IMG/VR virus record: IMGVR_UViG_3300034520_000162
Coordinates: 1-20,073 of that record
Length of the DNA stretch: 20,073 bases
Direction: 5' to 3' (one strand)
DNA from: a virus
The notes below the pieces were generated by a model. It saw nothing but the letters and a program-made list of their open reading frames with translations. It had not been told where the DNA came from and ran no database searches. Shown one piece after another: positions 11,821 to 19,739 of the stretch. The translations under genes and the position numbers were made by a program. Each line of letters begins with the position of its first letter. Position 1 is the first letter of the stretch.

Positions 11821-13542
11821 ATGCAAGACAGAGTCACAGAATACGCAATGAAGGTATTAAATGGCGAAATAATCGCAGGAAAATATGTCAAATTGACTTG
11901 TAAAAGACACCTCAACGACTTGGAAAGGCAGGGGACAGACGAATTTCCTTATGTTTTTGACGTTACAAAGGCGGAAAGAGTGTTTAGATTTGCAGAAAAA
12001 CTCAAAATAGCCGAAGGAATGGAGACAAAACCACTGAAACTTTACCCATTTCAGGAATTCATTCTTGGTAGTTTGTTTGGCTGGGTACATAAAGATACAG
12101 GATATAGAAGGTTTAGAAATTCCTATATCCAGATGGGTAGACAAAATGGCAAGAGTATACTAAATGCAATTATAGCGCTTTATATAGGCACTTTTGATGG
12201 GTATAAATACGGCCAAATTTATACAGCAGCAACAAAAAGCGAGCAGGCAAAAATTGTCCTTAATGAAATAGTCAAATTTATTAACGCTGATAAGGATTTA
12301 CAGGAATTTTATAAATTAAAACTTTACGAGAGCACAATTGAAATATTGCCCACTCATTCAGTCATCAAAGCATTAGGCAGGGACACAAAAACAATCGATG
12401 GCTTTAGACCAGTGCTAGGTATCATCGATGAGTACCATGCACATAAAGATAACCAAATTTACAAACTTCTAGAAGATGGTACAGTGAATTTACCTCAAGC
12501 ATTGATTAGCGTAATCACTACAGCAGGTTTTAATCTCAGTTCGCCTTGTAAGGAATTATACGAGTATTGTGTAAATCTTTTAGAAGGCGTATTCGAAAAC
12601 GATAGGCAGTTTGTATATATAGCGCAACTTGATAAAGATGACGATATATGGGATGAAAGGAACTGGATAAAGGCAAATCCTTTGGTATGCAGCACTCAAG
12701 AAGGCATAGAAAACATAAAAACTAAAGCAAGTGTTGCAAAAGAAATGGGTGGAGAAGAACTAAGGAATTTTATGACAAAAACGCTTAATATGTGGGTGGA
12801 GTATAAAAACAATGAATACATTGATATTGAGAAATGGAAAGCATGTGCAAGTGATATGGATTTAGAAGATATGGTTGGAAAAGAATGTTATGTTGGACTT
12901 GACTTGAGTAGTGGAGGCGACTTAACCTCCATTGCATTAGAATTTCCATTAACAATAAATGGACAGAGAAAATATTTTATTCATTCTCACTCATTTATAC
13001 CTGCAAGGCGATTAGAAGAGCATATTAGAACCGATAAAGCACCTTACGATATTTGGCTTAAAGAAGGTTTACTGACAGTAACCGAAACATTAGGGGGAGT
13101 TAAGACAGATTATCAGTATATTATTGCTTACCTAAAAGAGTTAATTTTAAAATATAACCTCAAAATCAAAGCAATTGCCTATGATCCTCATAATGCAAGT
13201 GCATTTCTAAATGACCTTGAAACATTTGGAGTTGATACAGTCGAAATTGTGCAAAGCGCTAAATCATTGAATGAGGCAACAATAGATTTTAAACTTGAAG
13301 TAGAAGCAGGCAATATATTATACAATTACAAAAATAGTTTATTGACATGGAGTGTTGCTAACGCAAAACTGGTTTATAACAGTTTTGGAGAATGCAAAAT
13401 CGATAAAAATTATCGAAACAAAAGAATAGACCCTATAGATGCCATTATCGATGCGCATAAATTAGCGATGCTTGACAAGGGCAAAGTAACAATCAATGAC
13501 CTTATTACAGAGGACAACCTCAAGAAATGGGGATGGCTATGA
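11821..13542 (+). CDS. terL: Terminase large subunit, HK97-like (573 aa)
   Basis: ATP-driven DNA packaging motor with nuclease domain. Walker A GRQNGKS is at residues 106-112 and Walker B LGIIDE at 199-204. The RNase H-like nuclease has Asp 361 in VGLDLSS and a C-terminal Asp cluster DPIDAIIDA (Asp 537, 540, 544). Length and layout fit the Terminase_1/HK97 family. ATG 11821 has AAGGAGGTG at 11807-11815. The upstream 65 bases contain an imperfect inverted repeat (11764-11790) without a T-run. Confidence 0.95.
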   Translation: MQDRVTEYAMKVLNGEIIAGKYVKLTCKRHLNDLERQGTDEFPYVFDVTKAERVFRFAEKLKIAEGMETKPLKLYPFQEFILGSLFGWVHKDTGYRRFRNSYIQMGRQNGKSILNAIIALYIGTFDGYKYGQIYTAATKSEQAKIVLNEIVKFINADKDLQEFYKLKLYESTIEILPTHSVIKALGRDTKTIDGFRPVLGIIDEYHAHKDNQIYKLLEDGTVNLPQALISVITTAGFNLSSPCKELYEYCVNLLEGVFENDRQFVYIAQLDKDDDIWDERNWIKANPLVCSTQEGIENIKTKASVAKEMGGEELRNFMTKTLNMWVEYKNNEYIDIEKWKACASDMDLEDMVGKECYVGLDLSSGGDLTSIALEFPLTINGQRKYFIHSHSFIPARRLEEHIRTDKAPYDIWLKEGLLTVTETLGGVKTDYQYIIAYLKELILKYNLKIKAIAYDPHNASAFLNDLETFGVDTVEIVQSAKSLNEATIDFKLEVEAGNILYNYKNSLLTWSVANAKLVYNSFGECKIDKNYRNKRIDPIDAIIDAHKLAMLDKGKVTINDLITEDNLKKWGWL

Positions 13543-13577
13543 AGCGCTTAACAGCGTAAAAATAGGAGGAAGGAACA

Positions 13578-13739
13578 ATGAAAAAGATACTGGAACATAT
13601 AGAAGATATTTTGATATTTTCTGGTTTGTTTTTGATTGTATTATCAACGTTTTTAATCAATAAAATCATTGGCTTATACGTCTTGGGAGTTGTTTTATTC
13701 GGCTTAGGAATTCACTTCACTAAATATCCTCCCAGATAG
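13578..13739 (+). CDS. Small two-helix membrane protein between TerL and portal (53 aa)
   Basis: ATG 13578 has AGGAGGAAGG at 13564-13573. Residues 11-27 (ILIFSGLFLIVLSTFLI) and 31-47 (IGLYVLGVVLFGLGIHF) are hydrophobic segments. Small membrane proteins at this position occur in other HK97-like phages; their role is not known. Just upstream, 13545-13556 forms a CGCT-TAAC-AGCG hairpin that resembles the TAWC hairpins of the noncoding regions. Confidence 0.7.
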   Translation: MKKILEHIEDILIFSGLFLIVLSTFLINKIIGLYVLGVVLFGLGIHFTKYPPR

Positions 13740-13760
13740 GGCAAAGGAGGTGAGAATTGA

Positions 13761-15005
13761 ATGGGGATATTTAGACGCAGCATACAGAACAGGGACTATA
13801 CACTATCAGACCCGTTGATACAGCAATTCATGGGCATAACAGACACAACAAATATATCACCAGACAAATTAAGAGAGGCAACATATTTCTCTTGCATGCG
13901 CATCATGACCGATACAGTGGCAAAATTACCCTTGAAATTGTATCAAGAAACAGAAAATGGCATTAAGAAAGTAACTAACCATTATTTATATCCACTTTTG
14001 AAGTGGAGACCTAATCCTTATATGTCGGCCAGTGATTTTTGGAAGACAGTGGAATTTAATCGCTTAGAATGGGGCCATGAAATAGTTTATGTAGATACTC
14101 AAAATGGAAAAATAACAGCACTATATCCTTTAGATATGGCAAAAGTTACAATTTGGGTTGATAATGCGGGTATTATAGGTAATCAGAACGCTATTTATTA
14201 CGTATACACCGACAACACAGGTAATCAATATAAACTATCAGAAGACGAAGTGCTCCATTTTAAGGGCTTGACAAGAAATGGAATTGTGGGAATGAGTATA
14301 AAGGACTATTTAAGCACTATTGTGGATAATGCACAAAGCGCACAAAAATACCTCAATAACTACTTTAAAAATGGCTTGTTTAGTAGAGGATTATTGCAAT
14401 TTACGGGTGATTTATCAGACGACAAAATAAAAATAGTACAACAGAAATTCGAACAAATGGCGAATGGCATACAGAATGCAGGCAGGATATTGCCTGTACC
14501 AATGGGATTTTCATTTCAAACAATTTCTACATCAATGGCAGATGCACAGTTTTGGGAATTGAATAAACTAACTATTCAACAGATTACTGCTGCATTTGGG
14601 ATTCCTTTGCACATGGTGAATCAGTTAGATAAAGCGACCTACAACAATGTAGCGCAACAGGAAGAACAGTTTTATAGGGATACACTATTGCCAATTCTGA
14701 CAATGTATGAGCAGGAATTGACATATAAACTACTCACCCAGAGGGAAATTCAATCAGGATTATATTTTAAATTCAATGTAGACGCAATATTGAGGAGCGA
14801 TATCGAAACAAGATATAGAGCATATTCTATAGCCATTCAAAATGGCTTTATGACGCCCAATGAGGCAAGGGCAAAAGAGGAATTACCTTCCATGGCAGAA
14901 GGTGATGTTTTGATTGTCAATGGCAATATGCAGCCATTAAGTCAAGTTGGCATGGCATACAGGACTAAAGATTTTAACACACAGCAGCAAAACAATTCAG
15001 ATTGA
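13761..15005 (+). CDS. Portal protein, HK97-like (414 aa)
   Basis: Forms the dodecameric portal ring at one capsid vertex through which DNA is packaged. The start MGIFRRS, then TYFSCMRIMTDTVAKLPLKLYQ (only part shown by motif), and KATYNNVAQQEEQFYRDTLLP near residue 295 match the HK97/phage_portal family; length is typical. ATG 13761 follows AAAGGAGGTGAG. It is followed after 15 bases by the protease gene. Confidence 0.95.
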   Translation: MGIFRRSIQNRDYTLSDPLIQQFMGITDTTNISPDKLREATYFSCMRIMTDTVAKLPLKLYQETENGIKKVTNHYLYPLLKWRPNPYMSASDFWKTVEFNRLEWGHEIVYVDTQNGKITALYPLDMAKVTIWVDNAGIIGNQNAIYYVYTDNTGNQYKLSEDEVLHFKGLTRNGIVGMSIKDYLSTIVDNAQSAQKYLNNYFKNGLFSRGLLQFTGDLSDDKIKIVQQKFEQMANGIQNAGRILPVPMGFSFQTISTSMADAQFWELNKLTIQQITAAFGIPLHMVNQLDKATYNNVAQQEEQFYRDTLLPILTMYEQELTYKLLTQREIQSGLYFKFNVDAILRSDIETRYRAYSIAIQNGFMTPNEARAKEELPSMAEGDVLIVNGNMQPLSQVGMAYRTKDFNTQQQNNSD

Positions 15006-15020
15006 AGGGAGGAAATTAGC

Positions 15021-16001
15021 ATGGCAGTTGTACCTTACAAGAAAACCGATGTAGCAGATGAACCATGGGATGCTAATGCAATGAGAGCAAATTTAAAAAG
15101 CAATGACATAAAAAATTTCCTCAAAGCATTTGCATGGTATGACGAGACAGCGCCAGACGAAGATAAAGATGGTTATCCAGATGCCAAAAGCGCATGGAAA
15201 TTTATCCACCACATGGTAGACGAGAAAGGTAATGCAGGCGCAGCGAATATAAAGGCATGTCAAAGCGGAATTGGGTTTTTAAATGGCGCAATGGGAGGAA
15301 CAAATATTCCAGACCACGACATACAAGGCGTATACAATCATTTAGCGAAGCACCTTAAGGATGCAGGACTTGAACCTCCTACATTAAAAAGGAGTGCATC
15401 AATTTCAAACAAAGAAGTTAGAACAATACAATTAAATGCCGAAATAAGAGCAATCCAACAGGACGATACACAGCAGAAGAAGATAGTAGGATATGCGCTT
15501 AAATTTAATCAACCAAGCAATGATTTAGGATTCATTGAAACTATCGACAGACACGCACTTGACAACACCGACATGAGTGATGTTGTAGCACTTATCAACC
15601 ATGATCCGAACCTTGTTTTAGGTAGAACCACCAGCGGAACACTAAAATTAAAGGTAGACGATATAGGACTTTACTTTGAGGTAACACCTTCAAATACAAG
15701 TTACGCAAGAGATTTAATCGCAAATATGGAAGCAGGCAATATAACTCAATGCTCATTTGCCTTTGTTGTTACTGATGATGGAGATAATTGGCAAATAGAT
15801 GAAGAAACAGGAATAATTACAAGAACTATTTTAGATATTGCTAAATTGTATGATGTGTCTATAGTTACATTTCCAGCATACAGCCAAACTGAAGCAGTAG
15901 TAGCACAAAGAAAAGCACAGGACTTAAGAGCAGAAGCAGAAAAGAGGAAGCAGAGAGAACGACTAAAGAAGAAATTAGAAATTGAATTAGAATTAGTGTA
16001 A
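15021..16001 (+). CDS. Prohead maturation protease with extra N-terminal domain (326 aa)
   Basis: Cleaves the scaffold part of the capsid protein during maturation. The HK97-type (U35) serine protease domain spans about residues 132-290, with catalytic His 194 in INHDPNLVLGRT and Ser 245 in TQCSFAF. Residues 1-120 are a separate domain (FAWYDETAPD, KFIHHMVDEKG, CQSGIGFLNGA, VYNHLAKHLKDAG). A domain like this is found fused to various phage head proteins; its role is unclear. ATG 15021 follows GGGAGGAA. The C-terminus is a basic helix that may contact the scaffold. Confidence 0.93.
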   Translation: MAVVPYKKTDVADEPWDANAMRANLKSNDIKNFLKAFAWYDETAPDEDKDGYPDAKSAWKFIHHMVDEKGNAGAANIKACQSGIGFLNGAMGGTNIPDHDIQGVYNHLAKHLKDAGLEPPTLKRSASISNKEVRTIQLNAEIRAIQQDDTQQKKIVGYALKFNQPSNDLGFIETIDRHALDNTDMSDVVALINHDPNLVLGRTTSGTLKLKVDDIGLYFEVTPSNTSYARDLIANMEAGNITQCSFAFVVTDDGDNWQIDEETGIITRTILDIAKLYDVSIVTFPAYSQTEAVVAQRKAQDLRAEAEKRKQRERLKKKLEIELELV

Positions 16002-16003
16002 TC

Positions 16004-16035
16004 AATTCTCACTACAAAAGTAGTGGGAATTTTTT
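16004..16035 (+). terminator. Intrinsic terminator between protease and capsid genes
   Basis: AATTCTCACTAC (16004-16015) pairs with GTAGTGGGAATT (16020-16031), one G-U pair, tetraloop AAAA, followed by a T-run. It starts two bases after the protease stop and separates low-copy from high-copy head genes. Confidence 0.75.
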
Positions 16036-16068
16036 ATATATTACAACAAAAAATAGGAGGATGATGTT

Positions 16069-17160
16069 ATGTTAAAGAGTGTAGAAATGAGACAAGAATT
16101 AGAAAATATGAAAAATGAGGTAAGAGAACTACTTCAAGCCGACAAAGTAGAAGAAGCAAATGCAAAAATGGAAGAAGTTAGAAAACTTGAAGCAAAGATA
16201 AAACTACAAAAAGAACTTGAGGCAAAAGAAAAAGAAAATATAAATGAAAGGGGCTATGTCCAAATGGAAAAGAAAGATATAAAAGTAGATGAGTATAGGG
16301 CAATCGCAAAATATTTGTTAAGGCAAGAGTTAACTCCAGAGGAGAGAGCAAGCATTAACGTAACCAACAGCGGTGCATTGTTACCACAATCTTTTGTAAA
16401 CCAAGTACAAGTTTTAACAAACGGCTATCCAGATTTAAAGAAATATTGTCATGTTATTCCAGTAACCACTAATAGTGGTAAAATGCCATTATCACAGGGT
16501 AGCGTAACAAAGAAATTGGCTAAAATAGGCGTAGATACTGCACTTGTACAGGAAATGATAAATACATTACCTATTGAGTTTGCAGTTGAAGATTATGGAA
16601 AGATTATTCCTATAGATAATTCATTGCTTGCAGATTCTCCACTCAATGTATTTAATGATATCATAGCACCCGACTTTGCAGAGTCAAGCGTAAACACACA
16701 TAATGAGCAAATTGTTAACCTTGTTAAGGCAAATGCAGTAACTAAGACAGTAACGGATTATAAGGGAATAATTAAAATATTAAACAATATTGTACCTGCT
16801 TTAAAGCCAAGAACTATTATATTAACCAATTTAGATGGATACGATTATCTCGATAACCTCACAGATAATCAAGGAAGACCATTATTGAATACTAACCTTG
16901 CACTGCAGGGCGCTGCAACCTTTAAGGGCTATGAAGTAGTTGCACTAGACGATACAGTGGTTACACCAGTTACCGATGGTAAGATACCTTTCTATGTGGT
17001 TAACTTGTATGCACTTATTAAATTCTTTGACAGACAACAAATAGAAGTAGCAACATCACAAGAAGCAGGATTTACGATGAATCAAACATTGATAAGAGTC
17101 ATTGAAAGATTTGATGTTGTAGCAGCAGATAACAGAGCAAACTTCTACATTGAATTATAA
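16069..17160 (+). CDS. Major capsid protein, HK97 fold (363 aa)
   Basis: Main shell protein. Residues 1-65 are an all-helical charged coiled coil (delta/scaffold domain), expected to be removed by the preceding protease. The shell domain follows from about residue 75 (VDEYRAIAKYLLRQ, then SGALLPQSFVNQV) and ends with the typical PFYVVNLYALIKFFDR and IRVIERFDVVAADNRANFY. The ATG at 16069 has AGGAGGATG at 16056-16064. It is flanked by terminator-like hairpins on both sides, consistent with special expression of this abundant protein. Confidence 0.94.
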   Translation: MLKSVEMRQELENMKNEVRELLQADKVEEANAKMEEVRKLEAKIKLQKELEAKEKENINERGYVQMEKKDIKVDEYRAIAKYLLRQELTPEERASINVTNSGALLPQSFVNQVQVLTNGYPDLKKYCHVIPVTTNSGKMPLSQGSVTKKLAKIGVDTALVQEMINTLPIEFAVEDYGKIIPIDNSLLADSPLNVFNDIIAPDFAESSVNTHNEQIVNLVKANAVTKTVTDYKGIIKILNNIVPALKPRTIILTNLDGYDYLDNLTDNQGRPLLNTNLALQGAATFKGYEVVALDDTVVTPVTDGKIPFYVVNLYALIKFFDRQQIEVATSQEAGFTMNQTLIRVIERFDVVAADNRANFYIEL

Positions 17161-17169
17161 AAATAATTT

Positions 17170-17190
17170 GGGAGGATTTCTTATCCTCCC
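17170..17190 (+). terminator. Hairpin after the capsid gene, possible terminator and Shine-Dalgarno switch
   Basis: GGGAGGAT (17170-17177) pairs with ATCCTCCC (17183-17190), 5-base loop, followed by ATTTTAACTT. The right arm TTATCCTCCC (17181-17190) can alternatively pair with GGGAGGGTAA (17207-17216), the ribosome site of the next gene. Two mutually exclusive structures are therefore possible. Confidence 0.6.
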
Positions 17191-17220
17191 ATTTTAACTT
17201 AAATTTGGGAGGGTAAGAAT

Positions 17221-17502
17221 ATGACAGTTGATTTAAATTTAGTTAAAAAATATTTGCGTATTGACGATGGCTACACAGATGAAGATGATTTAATCCAGAT
17301 GTTTATAAATAACGCTATAACATACATGGAAAATGCAGGCGTAATAATTGATGAAACAAACACAAAACAAATACAATTAGCGCAATTGCTTGTTTTGGTA
17401 TTAGTAAGCGATTGGTACGAGAATCGCGCTCTAACAACAGATAAAACAAGTGAAAAAGTTAGAGATATAGTACAATCCATACTTTTCCAACTTAAATATT
17501 AG
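17221..17502 (+). CDS. Head-tail connector protein, gp6-like adaptor (93 aa)
   Basis: All-helical adaptor that binds below the portal. VKKYLRIDDGYTDEDDLIQMFINNA near the N-terminus is the standard start of the phage DNA-packaging/gp6-like family, and the length of 93 is typical. ATG 17221 uses GGGAGGG at 17207-17213, which the upstream hairpin could mask. The next gene starts after 14 bases. Confidence 0.9.
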   Translation: MTVDLNLVKKYLRIDDGYTDEDDLIQMFINNAITYMENAGVIIDETNTKQIQLAQLLVLVLVSDWYENRALTTDKTSEKVRDIVQSILFQLKY

Positions 17503-17516
17503 GCGGTGATGCCTTT

Positions 17517-17840
17517 ATGAACGCAGGCGATTTAAAGCATAAAATACAGATTTTATCAAAACAAACAATAACAGATGAAGAAGGATTTACAAAAGAAGAT
17601 TACGTTGTATTTGCCGACACATGGGCTAAAGTAACACCAACGCAGGGTAGAGAATTTTATCAGGCAGCAGCAATACAGGCGGAAAAGGATGTAAAATTTA
17701 CAATTAGATACAGAAAAGGCATAACTAATGATATGCAGGTGAAATATAACAACCAAATTTATAAAATTAAGTCAATAATTGATTGGAATGAGGAGCACAA
17801 ATATATTGATTTGATATGCGAGATGATAACAAATGGCTAA
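17517..17840 (+). CDS. Head-tail joining (head closure/stopper) protein (107 aa)
   Basis: Closes the portal channel after packaging. MNAGDLKHKIQILSKQ and DTWAKVTPTQGREFYQA, plus KIKSIIDWNEEHKYIDLICE at the end, fit the phage head-tail joining family (SPP1 gp16-like). The ATG at 17517 lies after AGGCGGTGATGCCT, where the ribosome site GGTGA sits in the loop of a 4-bp stem. It overlaps the next gene by 8 bases. Confidence 0.92.
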   Translation: MNAGDLKHKIQILSKQTITDEEGFTKEDYVVFADTWAKVTPTQGREFYQAAAIQAEKDVKFTIRYRKGITNDMQVKYNNQIYKIKSIIDWNEEHKYIDLICEMITNG

Positions 17841-18213
17841 AGATGTGGAAATAAATGGACTTCAGGATATATTAAATGAACTTAAAAAGAGAAGTGATAA
17901 CATTTCTAAACTTGAAAACGAAGCATTACGTAACGCAGCGCAGATTGTGCAAGAAAGTGCTCAACAAAAAGCACCTGTATCAAAAACGAAAAAGAAACAT
18001 ATGAGGGACCATATTGTGATCTCAAAAATTAGCACAGTAAATGGCGTAAAATATATCAAAGTTGGCGTAGAAAAGGACTTCTATTACGCTAAATTTGTGG
18101 AGTTTGGCACTACAAAAATGAAAGCACGTCCTTTCATGCAGCCAGCATATGAGGAAAATGTGGAAAAAATACAGCAAACAATGATTGAGACATTAAGGAA
18201 GGGATTAGAATGA
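17833..18213 (+). CDS. Tail completion/neck protein, HK97 gp10-like (126 aa)
   Basis: Joins the head neck to the tail tube. Typical elements are a helical N-terminus (LQDILNELKKR), AAQIVQESAQQKAPVSK, and YYAKFVEFGTTKMKARPFMQ with the FVEFGT and PFM hallmarks of the HK97 gp10 family. It overlaps the previous gene (8 bases) and the next (ATGA), so the connector genes are translationally coupled. Confidence 0.92.
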   Translation: MAKDVEINGLQDILNELKKRSDNISKLENEALRNAAQIVQESAQQKAPVSKTKKKHMRDHIVISKISTVNGVKYIKVGVEKDFYYAKFVEFGTTKMKARPFMQPAYEENVEKIQQTMIETLRKGLE

Positions 18214-18554
18214 GTATTTACAGCGATATAATGAATACCCTTCAAGCGAATACTACTTTAGTTAATTTGGTTGGTAATAGAATATATTTCCAAACAAATA
18301 AAAGTGGACGATATCCTGCTATTACATTTTTTGTATACAATGAGTTAGGCGAATTATTTGCGGATAATAGAGAGATAAAGACAGGATATTACATACAAGT
18401 TGATATATGGAGTAAAGACAATTACAACACAATCGTTAATGAAGTGATGAAATCTATGACACAAGCAGGGTATAGGCGTACTTCAAGCGCTGATTTGTAT
18501 GAAAATGATACCCAAATTTACCATAAAGCGATAAGATTCGTAAAAGAATTCTAA
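18210..18554 (+). CDS. Tail terminator/completion protein, gp11-like (114 aa)
   Basis: Residues such as LVGNRIYFQTNKSGRYPAIT, then the VDIWSKDNYNT segment and the C-terminal YHKAIRFVKEF, are typical of the DUF3168/HK97 gp11-like tail completion proteins that cap the tail tube. Start overlaps the preceding stop. The major tail protein follows after 15 bases. Confidence 0.85.
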   Translation: MSIYSDIMNTLQANTTLVNLVGNRIYFQTNKSGRYPAITFFVYNELGELFADNREIKTGYYIQVDIWSKDNYNTIVNEVMKSMTQAGYRRTSSADLYENDTQIYHKAIRFVKEF

Positions 18555-18569
18555 AGGAGGATGATTTAA

Positions 18570-19148
18570 ATGGCAACAATTGTAAATAGTGCATTGGTGG
18601 GATTAGAACATTTGGTTTATGCAAAAATAACAAAAGATGATGCAACAGGAACAACCTATGATGTAGTTAAGGAGATTGCGCCTGTTATAGATGCTAAAAT
18701 ATCACCAAAAGTAAATAGCAATATGCTTTACGCCAATAATATGGCAGTAGCGAATATGTCTATAATGTCAGAGATAGAAGTGGAATTCCAGATAAGCGAT
18801 TTGCCAATCGAGGTATATGCAGACCTTTTGGGACACACTTATGACAGCACTAAAGGTGTAGTAGAAAGCAGCGCACAGGATATAGCGCCTTATGTTGCAA
18901 TTGGCTTCAAAGCAAAAAAAGAAAATGGAAAATATAGATATGTATGGCTTTTAAAGGGAAGATTCGAAGAAGTAACTGAAGAATACAAAACAATGAGCGA
19001 CAAAGTAGATTTTGCGACACCTACTATAAAAGGAACATTCTTTGCAAGGTTATCAGATAAGAAATGGAAATATGTAGCAGATGAAGACGCAGGATATACA
19101 GGCGGAGATAATTGGTTTACTGCTGTAGCAGTACCTACTACAGTATAA
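18570..19148 (+). CDS. Major tail protein, phi13 family (192 aa)
   Basis: Building block of the tail tube. VGLEHLVYAKITKDD near the start, then KISPKVNSNMLYANNMAVAN, SEIEVEFQISDLP and the long segment YRYVWLLKGRFEEVTEEYKT are characteristic of the phi13-type major tail proteins of Firmicutes siphophages. ATG 18570 has AAAGGAGGATG. A strong terminator follows. No Ig-like C-terminal domain is present, as the protein ends at residue 192. Confidence 0.93.
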   Translation: MATIVNSALVGLEHLVYAKITKDDATGTTYDVVKEIAPVIDAKISPKVNSNMLYANNMAVANMSIMSEIEVEFQISDLPIEVYADLLGHTYDSTKGVVESSAQDIAPYVAIGFKAKKENGKYRYVWLLKGRFEEVTEEYKTMSDKVDFATPTIKGTFFARLSDKKWKYVADEDAGYTGGDNWFTAVAVPTTV

Positions 19149-19153
19149 TTTAG

Positions 19154-19177
19154 GGCACTCTTTTGAGTGCCTTTTTT
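19154..19177 (+). terminator. Strong terminator after the major tail protein
   Basis: GGCACTC (19154-19160) pairs perfectly with GAGTGCC (19165-19171), loop TTTT, followed by six T. It should reduce transcription of the tail chaperone genes relative to the tail tube gene. Confidence 0.9.
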
Positions 19178-19209
19178 GTTTATAAAAAATTTGAAATGGA
19201 GGTAGAATT

Positions 19210-19497
19210 ATGGAGTTAAAATTAGGAAAAAATACTTACAAATTAGGTACAGTTAAAGCGAAAATGATTAGAAAGGCAATGCAATTAACAGAGGAAATAA
19301 TTTTTGACAAATTGACAGTTAATGATTTAGATAGATTAGTGGAATTCATAGTAGAATTATTCGGTAATAAATTTACTGTCGATGATGTTTATGAAAATTT
19401 AGATGCACAAGAATTAGTGCCTACTTTAAATAAATGCATTAATGCACTTATGGGCACTTTCGCTGAGAAAATGGAGCAAATACCAGAAAAAAAGTAA
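19210..19497 (+). CDS. Tail assembly chaperone (gpG-like), 95 aa
   Basis: Short form of the tail chaperone that assists tape measure folding and tube assembly. A small, acidic, helical protein located exactly between major tail protein and tape measure protein, as in lambda G. Its last codons are GAA AAA AAG TAA, containing the slippery heptamer A AAA AAG at 19488-19494. ATG 19210 has TGGAGGT at 19197-19203. Confidence 0.9.
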   Translation: MELKLGKNTYKLGTVKAKMIRKAMQLTEEIIFDKLTVNDLDRLVEFIVELFGNKFTVDDVYENLDAQELVPTLNKCINALMGTFAEKMEQIPEKK

Positions 19498-19688
19498 ATG
19501 GGGACACTGAAAAGGTGTCTCCTCTGGATTTTATAAAAGAGTTTTATTTGTCCTTACTTGAGCAGGGATGGACATTGAATGATATAGATGAGATGGACTT
19601 TTTTTGGTATCTTGATTTAATGGTTTACAAAGCAAATAAAGAAGAGAAAAAGAAATATACAAGCATTGATAAGGTAATAGGGCTTTAA
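19210..19688 (+). CDS. Tail assembly chaperone fusion (gpGT-like) by -1 frameshift, 159 aa
   Basis: A second frame, without any usable start codon, continues in the -1 frame from GTA 19494-19496 to TAA 19686-19688 (64 codons). It encodes SPLDFIKEFYLSLLEQGW, then IDEMDFFWYLDLMVYKANKE, the usual T-part of siphophage chaperones. Slippage on A AAA AAG joins bases 19210-19494 with 19494-19688, so base 19494 is read twice. The fusion is the long chaperone needed in small amounts. It is not visible as a normal gene and would be missed by simple gene calling. Confidence 0.88.
19488..19522 (+). promoter_or_regulatory. Programmed -1 ribosomal frameshift signal
   Basis: Slippery heptamer A AAA AAG (19488-19494), 5-base spacer with the zero-frame stop, then a hairpin: GGGGACAC (19500-19507) with GTGTCTCC (19515-19522), one G-U pair, 7-base loop. 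This copies the architecture of the E. coli dnaX signal. Confidence 0.85.
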
Positions 19689-19723
19689 TCAATGGTGGTT
19701 AGAACGTCCACCATTGATTTTTT
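19688..19723 (+). terminator. Strong terminator before the tape measure gene
   Basis: ATCAATGGTGG (19688-19698) pairs perfectly with CCACCATTGAT (19708-19718), 9-base loop, then T-run to 19723. It overlaps the stop of the chaperone fusion. CCACC in its right arm could also pair with the GGTGG ribosome site of the tape measure gene (19729-19733). Confidence 0.85.
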
Positions 19724-19739
19724 AAAAGGTGGTGAGAGA

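Noticed and set aside
13545-13556. CGCT-TAAC-AGCG hairpin as a sixth member of the TAWC family
   Set aside because: The closing pair is T-A instead of C-G, the stem is only 4 bp, and no TATATTACYAATACT or GGGAAATA accompanies it.
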